The position numbers were made by a program, and so were the translations under genes. From contig NZ_JANIKD010000011.1 in assembly GCF_024580955.1 (NCBI RefSeq), positions 23,036 to 87,035 of the forward strand: a stretch of DNA of 64,000 bases, written 5' to 3'. Shown here piece by piece: positions 19,884-31,371 of this stretch (the stretch's first letter is position 1; each line of letters begins with the position of its first letter). A model generated the notes under the pieces. The model saw only the letters and a program-made list of their open reading frames with translations. It made no database searches and was not told where the DNA came from. This DNA is from Corynebacterium sp. 122RC1 (GTDB lineage: Bacteria > Actinomycetota > Actinomycetes > Mycobacteriales > Mycobacteriaceae).

Positions 19884-22574
19884 TTAGCTCAGCTCCTCAA
19901 GGCGAGCGCTGATGCGCGCCACCTCTTCTTGCGCAACCTGCTGGCGCTCGCGGATCTTGGCCACAACGGCCTCCGGCGCTTTGGCCAGGAAGGACTCGTT
20001 GCCCAGCTTTTTGCCGGTGGTCTCCAGCTCCTTGTTCGCCGCCGCGAGGTCTTTCTCCAGGCGCTTGCGCTCAGCCTCCTTGTCCACGGTGCCGGAGGTG
20101 TCCAGTGCGATGGTCACGGTTGCTTGGCTCAGGCGCACTTCAATGCTTGCCGACGCGGCAAAGTCCGCACCAGGGGCGTCGATGCGCGCGAGCGAGCGGA
20201 TGGTCTCCTCCTGCGCGCCCAGATCGCAGGCAATAAAGTCCAAGCTCGCGGGCACTTTTTGGGAGGGCTTCACGCCTTGGTCCGAGCGGAAGCGGCGAAT
20301 CTCGGTGACGAGCTTCTCCAGGTCCTCCATGCGGCGCGCGGCAACCTCATCCACTTCGGTGTCTGCATCACCATTGGCCACGCCTGGCCACTGTGCAAGG
20401 TTGAGCGACTCTCCATCGGTGAGCGCCGTCCACAAGACCTCGGTGACGAATGGCATTGAGGGGTGGAGCAGGCGCAATACCGTGTCCAACACATTGCCCA
20501 GCACAATCTGGGTATTCGCACCGGTGGCGCTGTGGCCTTCGCGTGGGATCTGCACCTTGGCGATCTCCAAGTACCAGTCGCAGAACTCGCCCCAGGTGAA
20601 GTGATACAAAGCCTCGTTAGCCTTGGCAAATTGGTAGCGATCCAAGTAGTCATCCACTTGCACGCGCACCTGCTCCAGACGGTCGAGGATCCACCGGTCG
20701 GCGTCGGTAAGCTCCTCCCGCGGCGGCAACTGCCCCGTGTGCGCGCCGTTCATCAGTGCAAACTTCGTTGCGTTGAACAGCTTGGTGGCAAAGTTACGCG
20801 AGCTCTGTGCGGCATCTGGACCCACCGGCAGGTCGACGCCGGGGTTCGCACCGCGGGCCAAGGTGAAACGCAGGGCGTCGGCGCCATATTCGCGCACCCA
20901 GTCCATGGGATCAATGCCATTGCCCAGGGACTTACTCATCTTTCGCCCGTGCTCGTCGCGGACCAAGCCATGCAGGAAAACGTCGGTAAACGGAATCTGC
21001 GGGCGGCCGTCATTGCCCTGCCCCAGCAGCTCAGGGGTCTCCTTTGCCGCGAACGTGCCGAACATCATCATGCGGGCAACCCAGAAGAAGAGGATGTCAT
21101 AGCCCGTCATCAGTACGCTCGTGGGGTAGAACTTCTCCAGCTCAGGGGTGGCATCCGGCCAGCCCATGGTGGAAAACGGCCACAACGCAGAGGAGAACCA
21201 GGTGTCCAGCACGTCTTCGTCCTGGGTGTAGCCCGCCGGTGGCTGCTCGTCCGGGCCAACGCACACCACTTCGCCGTCCGGGCCGTACCAGATTGGGATG
21301 CGGTGGCCCCACCACAACTGGCGGGAAATGCACCAGTCATGCATATCGTCCACCCACTCGAAGTAGCGCGGCTCGGAGGCCTTGGGGTGGATCACCGTGT
21401 CGCCCTCGCGGACGGCATCGCCGGACATCTTTGCCAGCTCTTCAACTTTGACCCACCACTGCAGGGAAAGTCGCGGCTCGATAGGCTCGCCGGAGCGTTC
21501 GGAGTGGCCGACGGAGTGCACGTAGGGGCGCTTTTCCGCAACGATGCGGCCCTGCTCTGCCAGCGCCTCGCGGATCTTCACGCGGGCCTCGAAGCGGTCC
21601 ATGCCGTCAAACTCGGTGCCGGTGCCTGCAATGCGGCCCTTGGAGTCCATGATGGTTGGCATTTCCAAGTTGTGACGCAGGCCGAGGGCATAGTCATTGG
21701 GGTCATGCGCCGGGGTGATCTTCACGGCGCCCGTGCCGAACTCCGGGTCCACATAATCATCCGCGACCACAACCATCTGCCGATCGGGCAGGAACGGGTG
21801 CGGCAAGGTGGTGCCCACCAGGTCCTTGTAACGCTCATCCTCAGGGTGCACAGCCACCGCAACGTCGCCGAGCATTGTCTCCACGCGGGTGGTGGCCACG
21901 ATGACGTGGGGCTCATCATCGTTGAGGGAGCCGTAACGGATAGAAACCAGCTCACCTTCAACGTCCTTGTAGACCACCTCAATGTCGGACACCGCGGTCT
22001 CCAGGACAGGCGACCAGTTCACCAAGCGATTCGCCTGGTAAATCAACCCACGGTCATAAAGCATCTTGAAGATGGTCTGCACCGCACGGGAAAGGCCCTC
22101 ATCCAGGGTGAAGCGCTCGCGCTCCCAATCCACGGAATCACCGATGGCGCGCATCTGGCTGCCGATGGTGCCGCCGTACTCCTGCTTCCACTGCCACACC
22201 TTGGCAATGAACTCATCACGCTCATAATCCCAACGGCTCTTACCCTCGGTCTCCTTGAGCATCGCCTCCACCTTGGTTTGGGTGGCAATACCCGCGTGAT
22301 CCATACCAGGCAACCACAGCACCTCATAGCCCTGCATACGCTTCCGGCGCGCAATCGCATCCATCAACGTGTGGTCCAAAGCATGGCCCATGTGGAGCTG
22401 GCCCGTCACATTCGGCGGAGGGAGCACAATGGAAAAAGCCGGCTTCTCGCTCGTAGGGTCAGCATGGAAATAGCCCTTGGCCACCCAGTTTTCATACAAA
22501 GTGGACTCGTGGGCCTGAGGGTCCCAACTAGCTGGCAAACGATCCGCACGGTTTTCAACAGTCATGCGTCCCAT
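19884..22574 (-). CDS. valS: Valyl-tRNA synthetase
   Basis: This class I synthetase has 896 residues. [18 protein letters not shown] carries the HIGH-type motif, [14 protein letters not shown] the KMSKS loop, and the C-terminus is the valine-specific coiled coil. Two in-frame ATGs lie at 22574 and 22565; neither has a strong ribosome site. It is the first gene of the valS-folC-DUF4233 operon. Confidence 0.97.
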   Translation of the reverse strand: MGRMTVENRADRLPASWDPQAHESTLYENWVAKGYFHADPTSEKPAFSIVLPPPNVTGQLHMGHALDHTLMDAIARRKRMQGYEVLWLPGMDHAGIATQTKVEAMLKETEGKSRWDYERDEFIAKVWQWKQEYGGTIGSQMRAIGDSVDWERERFTLDEGLSRAVQTIFKMLYDRGLIYQANRLVNWSPVLETAVSDIEVVYKDVEGELVSIRYGSLNDDEPHVIVATTRVETMLGDVAVAVHPEDERYKDLVGTTLPHPFLPDRQMVVVADDYVDPEFGTGAVKITPAHDPNDYALGLRHNLEMPTIMDSKGRIAGTGTEFDGMDRFEARVKIREALAEQGRIVAEKRPYVHSVGHSERSGEPIEPRLSLQWWVKVEELAKMSGDAVREGDTVIHPKASEPRYFEWVDDMHDWCISRQLWWGHRIPIWYGPDGEVVCVGPDEQPPAGYTQDEDVLDTWFSSALWPFSTMGWPDATPELEKFYPTSVLMTGYDILFFWVARMMMFGTFAAKETPELLGQGNDGRPQIPFTDVFLHGLVRDEHGRKMSKSLGNGIDPMDWVREYGADALRFTLARGANPGVDLPVGPDAAQSSRNFATKLFNATKFALMNGAHTGQLPPREELTDADRWILDRLEQVRVQVDDYLDRYQFAKANEALYHFTWGEFCDWYLEIAKVQIPREGHSATGANTQIVLGNVLDTVLRLLHPSMPFVTEVLWTALTDGESLNLAQWPGVANGDADTEVDEVAARRMEDLEKLVTEIRRFRSDQGVKPSQKVPASLDFIACDLGAQEETIRSLARIDAPGADFAASASIEVRLSQATVTIALDTSGTVDKEAERKRLEKDLAAANKELETTGKKLGNESFLAKAPEAVVAKIRERQQVAQEEVARISARLEELS

Positions 22575-22589
22575 CTTAACCGGCTGGGC

Positions 22590-22720
22590 AAATCAGGTTC
22601 GGGTTCAGGTTCGGTGGGGTCGGGATCGGGCTCAGGATCGAGCTCGGCGGTGATGGGGCGGCCTGGGGATGGAGCCCAGCACCCAAGCCCAAGCGCCCAA
22701 GCCCAGCACGTCGGCGCCGT
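22590..22720. repeat. Low-complexity leader upstream of valS
   Basis: About 70 bases of imperfect hexamers of the GGTTCG / GGATCG / GGCTCA type are followed by CCCAAGC repeats. There is no coding support on either strand. The block separates valS from the mdh terminator. Confidence 0.6.
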
Positions 22721-22748
22721 TGGGATACGAGGATTTCACAACCGACGC

Positions 22749-22778
22749 AAAAAGGGGGCGCCCCTCAGGGGACGCCCC
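22749..22778 (-). terminator. Terminator of mdh
   Basis: On the minus strand GGGGCGTCCCC, TGA and GGGGCGCCCC form a tight hairpin followed by TTTTTGC, 34 nt past the mdh stop. Confidence 0.92.
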
Positions 22779-22811
22779 ATTGCTCACAGGCCCAATCACG
22801 GCCTGATTGGC

Positions 22812-23831
<1,020 letters not shown>

Positions 23832-23850
23832 CTAGCTGATGTAGTTCCTG

Positions 23851-23930
23851 CTTCACTGTGGCTCACCGCAGTCCACCGCAGTCCACCGTGGTCCACCGTA
23901 GTTCACTGCGGCTCCCTGCAAGGTTCACTT
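23851..23930. repeat. 10-bp phased repeat upstream of mdh
   Basis: Eight successive 10-base units fit a GTCCACCGYR-like pattern (GCTCACCGCA, GTCCACCGCA, GTCCACCGTG, GTCCACCGTA, GTTCACTGCG and poorer ones at the ends). The period equals one helical turn, so all units face the same side. It begins about 60 bases upstream of the mdh start. Confidence 0.75.
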
Positions 23931-23992
23931 CGGGAGCCACCGTGTAGGTATTCACTGCGCGAATTTTTATGCACTTTTGGGGGAAGTGTGCG

Positions 23993-24008
23993 TGTGGTGT
24001 TTTTCACG
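23993..24008. promoter_or_regulatory. Possible GlxR/Crp-type site
   Basis: TGTGGTGTTTTTCACG fits the Crp/GlxR pattern TGTGA-N6-TCACA at both half-sites with two deviations. It lies about 205 bases upstream of mdh. GlxR control is an inference. Confidence 0.3.
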
Positions 24009-24539
24009 CAAACGCCCGCACAAAGCGCACGCCATGTTGCTGAGTGAGCCGCGTCAAAGCGTTGCCCCTAGGGTATCGTGCCTCACGTTTCTTTGCCGCA
24101 CAAGTATGCATTTTTGCAGGTAGAAACGATAAGGAGAAAAATCACATGTGAATCCCCTCTCATTCGGACACAAAACAAACTTTTCCAAAAGTGTTGTGAC
24201 TTTTTTACTGAAATTCCATGCCGCTTCACCCCCAAAAGGCGCCAGTGGGGCACGGATAGATGCCCTTTGTAGGTGCAAGGCAAAAATTCGTCTATGGTTG
24301 GCGTTGTGGTTCCTGCGCCTCTTTTTCCAAAGTCAAGGCCATCAAGGTACTGCGCGCTCCACCGAGCGTGCAGCAAATCCGGGAATGTTCCCATCAAAAC
24401 TTCACACGGTAGGTCACAAGGGTTTCGCAGTTCACGCTTTTCGCTCAACGCAGCCCTTAAGGTTCCTACCTCAGCTCCGGCAAGCACACCGCAACAACCA
24501 AAGATAGAAAGCTCTTGATTGAAAAGGATTGATTGATCC
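24009..24539. other. mdh-tetR intergenic region
   Basis: This is less GC-rich than its surroundings. AAGGAG stands in front of ATGTGA (about 24131-24151), a start-stop pair; a GTG two bases into it opens a 119-codon frame ending at 24507, whose translation looks unlike a natural protein. I do not call a gene here. Confidence 0.4.
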
Positions 24540-25406
24540 GTGCGCTTTTCAGAACAACGGGTAGACCCAAACTCAAACCCCGAGTCCGAATCCGGGACTG
24601 GATCCGTGTTCCCCGCTGACTTTGAGGGGCAGGAGAATTCCTCTGCTGCGTTTGGAGCCAAGGGCAGTGCCCAGACCGGCATGGATGACGCACCCTCTGA
24701 GGCAACCCGGGAAGCAGTGTTGGAAACCGCGCTGCAGTCGTTTGCCACCTTGGGGTTTGCAAAGACGCGTCTGGAGGAGATCGCGCGGGAATCTGGGATG
24801 TCTAAGCGCATGATTCACTACCACTTTGGGGACAAGCGCGGCCTATATAACCAGTGCATCATCCGTGCTATCCAGCTTCTGCGCCCCACCGCATTGGAGA
24901 TGCAAATTGACTCCAACGTGCCAGTGGAAGGCATCCGCAAGGTTGTGGAAGCAGTGTTCGGTTGCTACGTAGATCATCCACAGGCAGCCCGCCTGCTGGC
25001 TATCGAAAACATCTACCACCACGGCACGATGAGCGACGCCAACTCGCTCCTCGACCAGTCCCCCACGTTCCTCCAGCTCGACAAGCTGCTCATGGTTGGT
25101 CAGGACTCAGGCGCCTTCCGCCCAGGTATTGCCGCCCAAGACATTTTCACCCTGATCGCTTCCCTAGCGCACTTCCGCATCAACGCCCGCTACACCACCA
25201 TGCACCTCTACGGCATGGACTACATGGATGAGGAAAACACCGAGGGCATGAAGCGCCTGGTGGTGGACACCGTCCTGGCGTTTCTCACCAGCAACCTGAA
25301 GTCCACAGAAAGCGTAAGCTATCTGGTCACCCGCGACGTCACCGAGGATTCGCTATCTCACGACGGCGACGGCTTCTACGAAATCGGCGCGGACCCATTT
25401 GAATAA
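24540..25406 (+). CDS. TetR-family transcriptional regulator
   Basis: The DNA-binding part is clear: EAVLETALQSFATLGFAKTR then EIARESGMSKRMIHYHFGDK, the TetR helix-turn-helix, at about residues 62-110. A ligand-type domain of about 170 residues follows. The frame starts at a GTG with AAGGA 11 bases upstream, and the first 45 residues are a disordered Ser/Glu/Pro segment; a later start near MDDAPSEATRE is possible. In corynebacteria a TetR gene sits between mdh and clpX, as here. The target is unknown. Confidence 0.85.
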   Translation: MRFSEQRVDPNSNPESESGTGSVFPADFEGQENSSAAFGAKGSAQTGMDDAPSEATREAVLETALQSFATLGFAKTRLEEIARESGMSKRMIHYHFGDKRGLYNQCIIRAIQLLRPTALEMQIDSNVPVEGIRKVVEAVFGCYVDHPQAARLLAIENIYHHGTMSDANSLLDQSPTFLQLDKLLMVGQDSGAFRPGIAAQDIFTLIASLAHFRINARYTTMHLYGMDYMDEENTEGMKRLVVDTVLAFLTSNLKSTESVSYLVTRDVTEDSLSHDGDGFYEIGADPFE

Positions 25407-25411
25407 ACGTC

Positions 25412-25445
25412 ATCCTCCGGGCGAAAGCCCGGAGGATCTCTTTTT
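25412..25445 (+). terminator. Terminator of the tetR gene
   Basis: ATCCTCCGGGC, GAAA and GCCCGGAGGAT form a perfect hairpin with a tetraloop, followed by CTCTTTTT. Confidence 0.95.
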
Positions 25446-25505
25446 CAGCCCCTCCCACCGCGCCCCATCCTTCACCTGGTGAATTACGGGAGCCTTGGGG
25501 CGTGG

Positions 25506-26777
25506 TTACGCGCTCTTTTCTTCAAACTCCACGAGCTGCGGCTCGGCCTCGCCGCGGGCTACGGCCGCATTGATCACAACCTGGGCGACGTCCTCACGGT
25601 CCGGGATGTCATACATCACCGGCAGGAGCAGCTCCTCCACGATGGCGCGAAGACCACGGGCGCCGGTGCCACGCTCAAGAGCTTGGTCAGCGATTACCTC
25701 GAGGGCATCTTGCTCGATGACCAGCTCCACGCCATCCATTTCAAACAGGCGCTGGTACTGGCGCACCAGGGAGTTCTTCGGTTCGGTAAGCACCTTCACC
25801 AGCGATGCCTGGTCCAGGTTGCTAACGGTGGCAACGATCGGTAGGCGGCCGATGAACTCTGGGATCAGGCCGAATTTCACCAGGTCCTCGGGGCGGACTT
25901 CCTTGAAGATGTCTACCTCGTCGCGCTCCTGCTTGGTGGTGAGCTCAGCACCGAAGCCGAGGCCTTTCTTGCCGCGGCGCTCCTCGATCACCTTCTCCAG
26001 GCCAGCGAAAGCGCCGGCCACGATGAACAGGATGTTGGAGGTATCCAGCTGGATGAACTCCTGGTTGGGGTGCTTGCGTCCACCTTGCGGCGGGATAGAA
26101 GCCACGGTTCCCTCAAGGATTTTCAGTAGGGCTTGCTGCACGCCTTCGCCGGAAACGTCGCGAGTGATAGAGGGGTTGTCAGACTTGCGGGAGATCTTGT
26201 CTACCTCATCAACGTAGATGATGCCGCGCTGCGCACGAGCAACGTCAAAATCTGCGGCCTGCAGCAGTTTGAGCAGGATGTTTTCCACGTCCTCACCCAC
26301 ATAGCCCGCTTCGGTGAGGCTGGTTGCGTCAGCAATGGCGAAAGGCACGTCCAGCAGGCGCGCAAGAGTTTGCGCGAGGTAAGTTTTGCCGGAGCCGGTT
26401 GGGCCGAGCAGCAAAATGTTGGACTTCTGCAGCTCCGCCTCATCCTCTTTGGGCTTTCGGCCGGACGCCGCGCGGGCCTCCTCAGTGCGCACGCGCTTGT
26501 AGTGGTTGTACACCGCAACGGCGAGAGTGCGCTTCGCCGCCTCTTGGCCAATCACATAGGTGTCCAGGAACGCCGAAATCTCTGAAGGTTTGGGGAGCTT
26601 CGTGCCGGTATCTTTGGTCTCTTGCTCCGCCTTGGAGAACTCTTCCTCGATGATCTCGTTGCACAGCTCAATGCATTCGTCGCAGATGTACACGCCGCCA
26701 CCGGCGATGAGCTTTTTCACCTGCTTCTGGCTCTTGCCACAAAATGAGCATTTGAGCAGATCAGCGGTTTCCTGCAT
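25506..26777 (-). CDS. clpX: ATP-dependent Clp protease ATPase subunit ClpX
   Basis: ClpX unfolds substrates for ClpP. It has 423 residues: an N-terminal C4 zinc finger (CSFCGKS and CDECIELC), Walker A GPTGSGKT, Walker B YVDEVDKI, and the sensor and RKH-like loops. The ATG at 26777 is chosen because [14 protein letters not shown] matches the family start; the longer upstream frame is not conserved. It is separated from clpP2-clpP1 by the pabABC gene. Confidence 0.97.
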   Translation of the reverse strand: MQETADLLKCSFCGKSQKQVKKLIAGGGVYICDECIELCNEIIEEEFSKAEQETKDTGTKLPKPSEISAFLDTYVIGQEAAKRTLAVAVYNHYKRVRTEEARAASGRKPKEDEAELQKSNILLLGPTGSGKTYLAQTLARLLDVPFAIADATSLTEAGYVGEDVENILLKLLQAADFDVARAQRGIIYVDEVDKISRKSDNPSITRDVSGEGVQQALLKILEGTVASIPPQGGRKHPNQEFIQLDTSNILFIVAGAFAGLEKVIEERRGKKGLGFGAELTTKQERDEVDIFKEVRPEDLVKFGLIPEFIGRLPIVATVSNLDQASLVKVLTEPKNSLVRQYQRLFEMDGVELVIEQDALEVIADQALERGTGARGLRAIVEELLLPVMYDIPDREDVAQVVINAAVARGEAEPQLVEFEEKSA

Positions 26778-26981
26778 GTGTGCTATGCCTATCTTTCTGC
26801 CACTGTTGGCGTGTGGTGTGCTGCCATTTCTTGGGCTTATTGGGGCCGCGGTTGCGTTCTGGACGGCGAAGCTGTGCCACACCGGATACCCATTCCCCAA
26901 CGCGCTCCATCGCTGCAACGCGTCAAGGCACGATTTGTTCCCGGTGTTATTCGTGATCACCCCAAAGCAATCATACGTACT

Positions 26982-29429
26982 TTACACGGCTTGCCAACCG
27001 GAGTGTTCGAGGCGCCGCCGAAACTGCGCAAGCCGCTGCGCATTCACAGGATTCGGGGTGCCGTCGGCCCAGCGCGCAGGGGTGATTCCATGCACCGCAT
27101 TCAGCACCCACACCTCCTTTTGCTGCAACTGTCCAAGGGTCAGCGCCTCCGCACGCACGGGGATTTCCATCGCCTGCGCGATCTCCCGCACCAGGGCCTC
27201 GGTCACCGACGCCAACCGCGGCGCATCCATGACCACCATCCCCTGGGAGTCAAAGGCAACTAGGCTTCCGGAGGTTGTCTCCGCGGCGATCAGCTCCACC
27301 CCTCGACTCTCCAGCCCGGCGCGCCGCCGCAGTAACACTTGCTCGCCTTTCCGACGCAACCTGGTGAGCAATGCAAACTCCGGCCCCTTCACCTCGGGGT
27401 GTGCGATCTCGCACTCCACTGCTCCCAACACAGTTTCCTCGCGCAATTGTGGCACTTCCCGCAGCGTCACCTGCAATCCGCCAGCGCTCATGGATAGCCG
27501 CGGCCACCAGGTGCCTTCGGGAAACCGCAGCGTGCGCAGCGCCTGCTCAGCTTCCTCACCGATGGGAATGCCCATGAGGGCGCATCCGCGTCGCAGTCGT
27601 TGAATGTGCAGGTCCCAGCCCTGCACCGCCCCTTCTCGCACAATGAAGGATTCCACTACCTCCACTCCGGGGAAGGGTTGGCCCACGAGTTCGAGCAGCG
27701 GGCGGGCCTTGGTGTGCAGCTCTTGGTATTCCTTGGCTGGCTCCGAGAGCGCGATGATCGCCCCACCCACTCCGTAGCTCAGGCGCCCATTGTGAATGAC
27801 GGCGGTGCGAATGGCCATGGCGAGGTCTGCCTCTCCCAACTCACTCACCCAGCCAATGCATCCCGAATACACACCCCTCGGGCCGGATTCCAATTCGTTG
27901 ATGATCTCCATGGTGCGCTGTTTCGGCGCGCCGGTCATGGACCCACCGGGAAACGGCACGCGCACCGACTGCTGGATGGGCGCCACCAGGTCTGCCTCGA
28001 TGGTGCTTACCAGCTGGTGCACCCCTGGGAAGGTGCGTACCGCGAAGAGTTCGGGCACGCGCACGTTGCGGCCCACCTGCGCGAGGTCATGGCGCACCAA
28101 GTCCACCACCATCAGGTTCTCCGCCCGATCCTTGGGGTTGCTGCCCAGATCTTCGGCGAGGCGCGCGTCTTCTCCCGGTGTATTCCCGCGCGGCCGGGTC
28201 CCCTTGATGGGCTCGCTGGAAATCACTCGGCCAGTAACGCCACCACCAGCGCCACAACGAATACTGAGGTAACGCTCGGGTGAAACGCTCGCCACCGCGA
28301 AATCACCCAGGCGGAGGAAGCTGCGCATCGGTGCCGGGGTGACGTTTCGCAGTTTCGCGTACACCGCCAGCGGGTCGCCCTCAACGGTGCAGGATAGTTG
28401 CGTAGTCAAGCACACCTCGTAGGTTTCCCCTTGGCGGATTAGCTCCTGGCATTGCTCGATCATCTCCAGGTAGCGCTCATGCGTGTCCCGCATCTCCAGC
28501 GCGCCAAAGCGCAGATGCCCCAACGCCAACTTGGTGCCCGCTACGTGATCGATCATTGCCCAGGCCTGTGTAAACCAGGGCCCTGCCTGCGTGGCGATCA
28601 GCTCCACCTCACTCTCACGGATCACGATCACTTCTGCGGCATAGAAGAAGCGCTCGCTCCCCTCATATTCCTTACAGCCAAACCAACCAGGCCCCACTCC
28701 TCTCTCCGCCTCGGACCTCGCCGCCCGCACCTGCACTGCGTCCAAGGTGACGCTGGGGGCGTCGGAAACTGCGATGATCGCCTCTCCCCCGAACTCCAGG
28801 AGCACTGCGTTTTCTTTGCCTTCCGACGCCGCCCGGAACACACTCAGCGGGTCCGCGTGGGTGTTGCGGCGCTCGCGGTGCCAGGTGGGGGTGGCGAGCG
28901 CGAGGAAATTGGCAATGAGCTGCTCGCCGAATGTGGAACAGATCGACTCGGGGTGGAATTGCACGCCCCAATGATTGCCGATCACCCCAGCCATGATGAT
29001 GCCTTCGCCGTTGGTGGCTAGCACTTCCATGTCTGTGCGGCCCACGACGAGCGAGTGGTAGCGAACCACCTCGTAACTCTGCGGGATGCCGGCGAACAGC
29101 GGCGAACCCGTGTGCGTGATGGTATCCACAAAGCCATGCACCGGGGTTGGGGCGAGCTCCACCGTGCCACCATGGAAATGCGCGATCGCTTGAAAGCCCA
29201 GGCAGACGCCCAGCACGGGAATCCCGGAGGCGAGGACGGCGGTGCTGATGCCGATATCTTCGGGGTGCTCCGGGCGGCCGGGCCCCGGTGAGAGGATCGC
29301 GGCGGTGTAACGGCTGAGGTCTGGGAGAGGATCGTTGTTGGCAATCACATGTGGCTGCTCGCCCAGCCCCCGCAGAAGCTCCACCAGGTTAAAGGTAAAA
29401 GAATCATGGTTATCAACAACGAGGATCAC
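26982..29429 (-). CDS. pabAB: Fused aminodeoxychorismate synthase (PabA-PabB) with PabC-like lyase domain
   Basis: This single chain of about 815 residues has three parts. Residues 1-190 are a class I glutamine amidotransferase (VLGVCLGFQAIAHFHGG with the Cys nucleophile; QFHPES with the His). Residues 200-600 are the chorismate-binding PabB domain (SSEPIKGTRPRG, FPGGSMTGAPKQRTMEII). Residues 610-815 resemble class IV aminotransferases: HPEVKGPEFALLTRLR has the candidate PLP lysine and ETTSGSLVAF the cofactor loop. It would turn chorismate into p-aminobenzoate for folate. I prefer the GTG at 29429 (AAGG six bases upstream) to the one at 29438. Confidence 0.9.
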   Translation of the reverse strand: MILVVDNHDSFTFNLVELLRGLGEQPHVIANNDPLPDLSRYTAAILSPGPGRPEHPEDIGISTAVLASGIPVLGVCLGFQAIAHFHGGTVELAPTPVHGFVDTITHTGSPLFAGIPQSYEVVRYHSLVVGRTDMEVLATNGEGIIMAGVIGNHWGVQFHPESICSTFGEQLIANFLALATPTWHRERRNTHADPLSVFRAASEGKENAVLLEFGGEAIIAVSDAPSVTLDAVQVRAARSEAERGVGPGWFGCKEYEGSERFFYAAEVIVIRESEVELIATQAGPWFTQAWAMIDHVAGTKLALGHLRFGALEMRDTHERYLEMIEQCQELIRQGETYEVCLTTQLSCTVEGDPLAVYAKLRNVTPAPMRSFLRLGDFAVASVSPERYLSIRCGAGGGVTGRVISSEPIKGTRPRGNTPGEDARLAEDLGSNPKDRAENLMVVDLVRHDLAQVGRNVRVPELFAVRTFPGVHQLVSTIEADLVAPIQQSVRVPFPGGSMTGAPKQRTMEIINELESGPRGVYSGCIGWVSELGEADLAMAIRTAVIHNGRLSYGVGGAIIALSEPAKEYQELHTKARPLLELVGQPFPGVEVVESFIVREGAVQGWDLHIQRLRRGCALMGIPIGEEAEQALRTLRFPEGTWWPRLSMSAGGLQVTLREVPQLREETVLGAVECEIAHPEVKGPEFALLTRLRRKGEQVLLRRRAGLESRGVELIAAETTSGSLVAFDSQGMVVMDAPRLASVTEALVREIAQAMEIPVRAEALTLGQLQQKEVWVLNAVHGITPARWADGTPNPVNAQRLAQFRRRLEHSGWQAV

Positions 29430-29616
29430 ACAAGTCACCTTAGTGGCTGTGGTCTAAAGTGTTCCCATGCCGAGTAAACCGTCGAGCCATGCCTTGTTGT
29501 ATGCCGACTGCGCCGAACTTTCCCGCCCGATCCTTCAACAGTCAGGTTTGGTGCGGATCACCACTACAACCCCGTACATTTGGCGAAGGTGAAGGGTTGG
29601 AATTGGGGTCAGGGGC
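29430..29616. other. pabABC upstream region with a possible small ORF
   Basis: A plus-strand frame at 29467-29592 codes for 41 residues (MPSKPSSHALLYADCAEL...), with TAAAGT six bases before its ATG as a possible leaderless promoter. I do not recognise it. Otherwise the stretch should hold the pabABC promoter. Confidence 0.25.
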
Positions 29617-29720
29617 GCGTTGGTAGATAGCTAAAAGTCGATAGGACCCGATTTTCCCCAAAACCCGCCGCCCTATCGACCAACGCCACGGCCTATCGAC
29701 TTTGAGCTATCGACCAACGC
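29617..29720 (+). repeat. TCGATAG palindromic element, copy 1
   Basis: The outer arms GCGTTGGTAGATAGC and GCTATCGACCAACGC are complementary with one mismatch, and the arms extend through TAAAAGTCGATAGG to 29 bp with two mismatches in all. Between them lie a TTTTCCCCAAAA core and an extra inner half-arm CCTATCGACCAACGC. It lies between pabABC and clpP2 and belongs to a family with copies at 51567, 56139 and 62601. Confidence 0.9.
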
Positions 29721-29807
29721 TTGCACACCCGCCCACCACTGGCCCGGAACCCGCAAAGGCGCCTCGCACAACTCACTGTGCGAGGCGCCTCCAGCTCATC
29801 CGAAGTG

Positions 29808-30422
29808 TTAGCCGTTGAGCTTGCGGTAATCAAACACCTGGTCAATGATGCCGTACTCCACTGCCTCTTCGGCGGTGAGGATCTTGTCACGGTCGGTGTC
29901 AATGGCGATCTGCTCGGCGCTGCGGCCGGTGTGGCGGGAAAGCGTTTGCTCCATCAAGGTACGCATACGCTGGATTTCGGCCGCCTGAATCTCCAGGTCA
30001 GACACCTGGCCTTGAGTGCCCTGGGTGGCAGGCTGGTGGATCAGGACGCGCGCATTTGGCAGGGCCGCGCGCTTGCCCGGTGCACCTGCGGCAAGCAGCA
30101 CCGCAGCGGCGGAAGCAGCCTGGCCGAGGCAGACGGTGCGCACGTCGGGACGCACGTACTGCATGGTGTCATAGATTGCCATGAGCGAGGTGAAGGAGCC
30201 ACCTGGGGAATTGATGTACATGGTGATGTCGCGGTCTGGGTCGAGGCCCTCGAGTACGAGCAACTGCGCCATGATGTCGTTTGCCGAGGTGTCATCCACC
30301 TGGGTGCCCAGGAAGATGATGCGCTCCTCGAAGAGCTTGGCGTAAGGGTTGGTTTCTTTGGTGCCGTATGCAGACTGCTCAATGAAGGATGGCAGCACAT
30401 AGCGTGCGGATGGCATTTGCAT
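29808..30422 (-). CDS. clpP2: ATP-dependent Clp protease proteolytic subunit ClpP2
   Basis: The protein has 204 residues. The catalytic Ser is in [15 protein letters not shown], the His in [11 protein letters not shown] and the Asp in the [11 protein letters not shown] region. The N-terminus [20 protein letters not shown] is the longer form typical of actinobacterial ClpP2. AGGAGG precedes it. It is 31 nt behind clpP1 in a two-gene operon; actinobacterial ClpP1 and ClpP2 form a mixed tetradecamer. Confidence 0.96.
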   Translation of the reverse strand: MQMPSARYVLPSFIEQSAYGTKETNPYAKLFEERIIFLGTQVDDTSANDIMAQLLVLEGLDPDRDITMYINSPGGSFTSLMAIYDTMQYVRPDVRTVCLGQAASAAAVLLAAGAPGKRAALPNARVLIHQPATQGTQGQVSDLEIQAAEIQRMRTLMEQTLSRHTGRSAEQIAIDTDRDKILTAEEAVEYGIIDQVFDYRKLNG

Positions 30423-30453
30423 TGTGGGAGTTCCTCCTGGTTAGGCAGTGTGC

Positions 30454-31050
30454 TTAGTTGGACAGCGGGCCGCGAGCGGACTCGATAACGTGGTCAACGA
30501 TGCCATACTCCTTGGCCTGCTGGGCGGTGAACCAGCGGTCACGGTCGGAGTCCTTGGTGATCTGCTCGAAGGTCTGACCGGTGTGCTCAGCGATCAGCTC
30601 AGCCATCTCGCGCTTAGTCTGCGCAAACTGCTCAGCCTGAATGGCGATGTCTGCCGCAGTACCGCCAACGCCTGCGGAAGGCTGGTGCATCATAATGCGA
30701 GCGTGCGGCAGAGCATAGCGTTTGCCTTTGGTGCCGCCGGAGAGCAGGAACTGGCCCATCGACGCCGCCAAACCCATGCCATAGGTTGCGATGTCACATG
30801 GGGAGTAACGCATGGTGTCATAAATAGCCATGCCGGCAGTCACGGAGCCGCCTGGGGAGTTGATGTAAAGCGAAATGTCACGCGTTGGATCCTCGGCGGA
30901 AAGCAGCAGGATCTGCGCGCAGAGCTTATTCGCGATCTCATCATCAACCTGGGTCCCCAGGAAAATAATGCGTTCGCGCAACAGGCGCTCATACACGGAG
31001 TCGCTCAGGTTCATACCTGAGCCAGCCTGCATCAAGATCTTGTCAGTCAT
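30454..31050 (-). CDS. clpP1: ATP-dependent Clp protease proteolytic subunit ClpP1
   Basis: The protein has 198 residues. The catalytic Ser is in YGMGLAASMGQFLLSGG, the His in LPHARIMMHQP and the Asp in KDSDRDRWFTAQQA. It is the first gene of the clpP1-clpP2 operon, with AGGAG four bases before the ATG. An internal start at MNLSDSVYERLL would give a shorter N-terminus. Confidence 0.96.
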   Translation of the reverse strand: MTDKILMQAGSGMNLSDSVYERLLRERIIFLGTQVDDEIANKLCAQILLLSAEDPTRDISLYINSPGGSVTAGMAIYDTMRYSPCDIATYGMGLAASMGQFLLSGGTKGKRYALPHARIMMHQPSAGVGGTAADIAIQAEQFAQTKREMAELIAEHTGQTFEQITKDSDRDRWFTAQQAKEYGIVDHVIESARGPLSN

Positions 31051-31330
31051 GGTGCTCCTAAATATTTGCCGTTGATTTCTATGGCACTGCGGGCAATCGC
31101 TGGGGTTGGGGTCCTGGCCTGGTGCCGAAACTCCTCAACAGCATGGTTGCCCGCCTGCCATCAATGCAACCCAGATTACCGCCTAGAGCTTCCCGGCTAC
31201 CGCCCTGTTCGCTCTCAGCGTTCGCGCTGCCGACGTTCACCCGGTTGGCCCAAAGCCACGCCCAACAATCTCGCCCACACAAGCGCCCCGCAGCATGAGC
31301 AGCATGGGCACCATAACCAGCGCGAAAAGC
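31051..31330. other. tig-clpP1 intergenic region
   Basis: No gene is seen. The region should hold the clpP1P2 promoter. I looked for a ClgR-type CGC-N5-GCG operator and did not find a clear one. Confidence 0.45.
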
Positions 31331-31356
31331 AAAAAGGAGCCCCGAAGGGCTCCTTT
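31331..31356 (-). terminator. Terminator of tig
   Basis: On the minus strand AAAGGAGCCC, TTCG and GGGCTCCTTTTT form a classic hairpin with a UUCG loop. Confidence 0.95.
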
Positions 31357-31371
31357 GCGGAGATCTGAGGT

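Noticed and set aside
24148..24507. A GTG frame with AAGGAG upstream between mdh and tetR
   Set aside because: The amino acid pattern is not protein-like, and the spacing to the GTG is long; kept only as a note.
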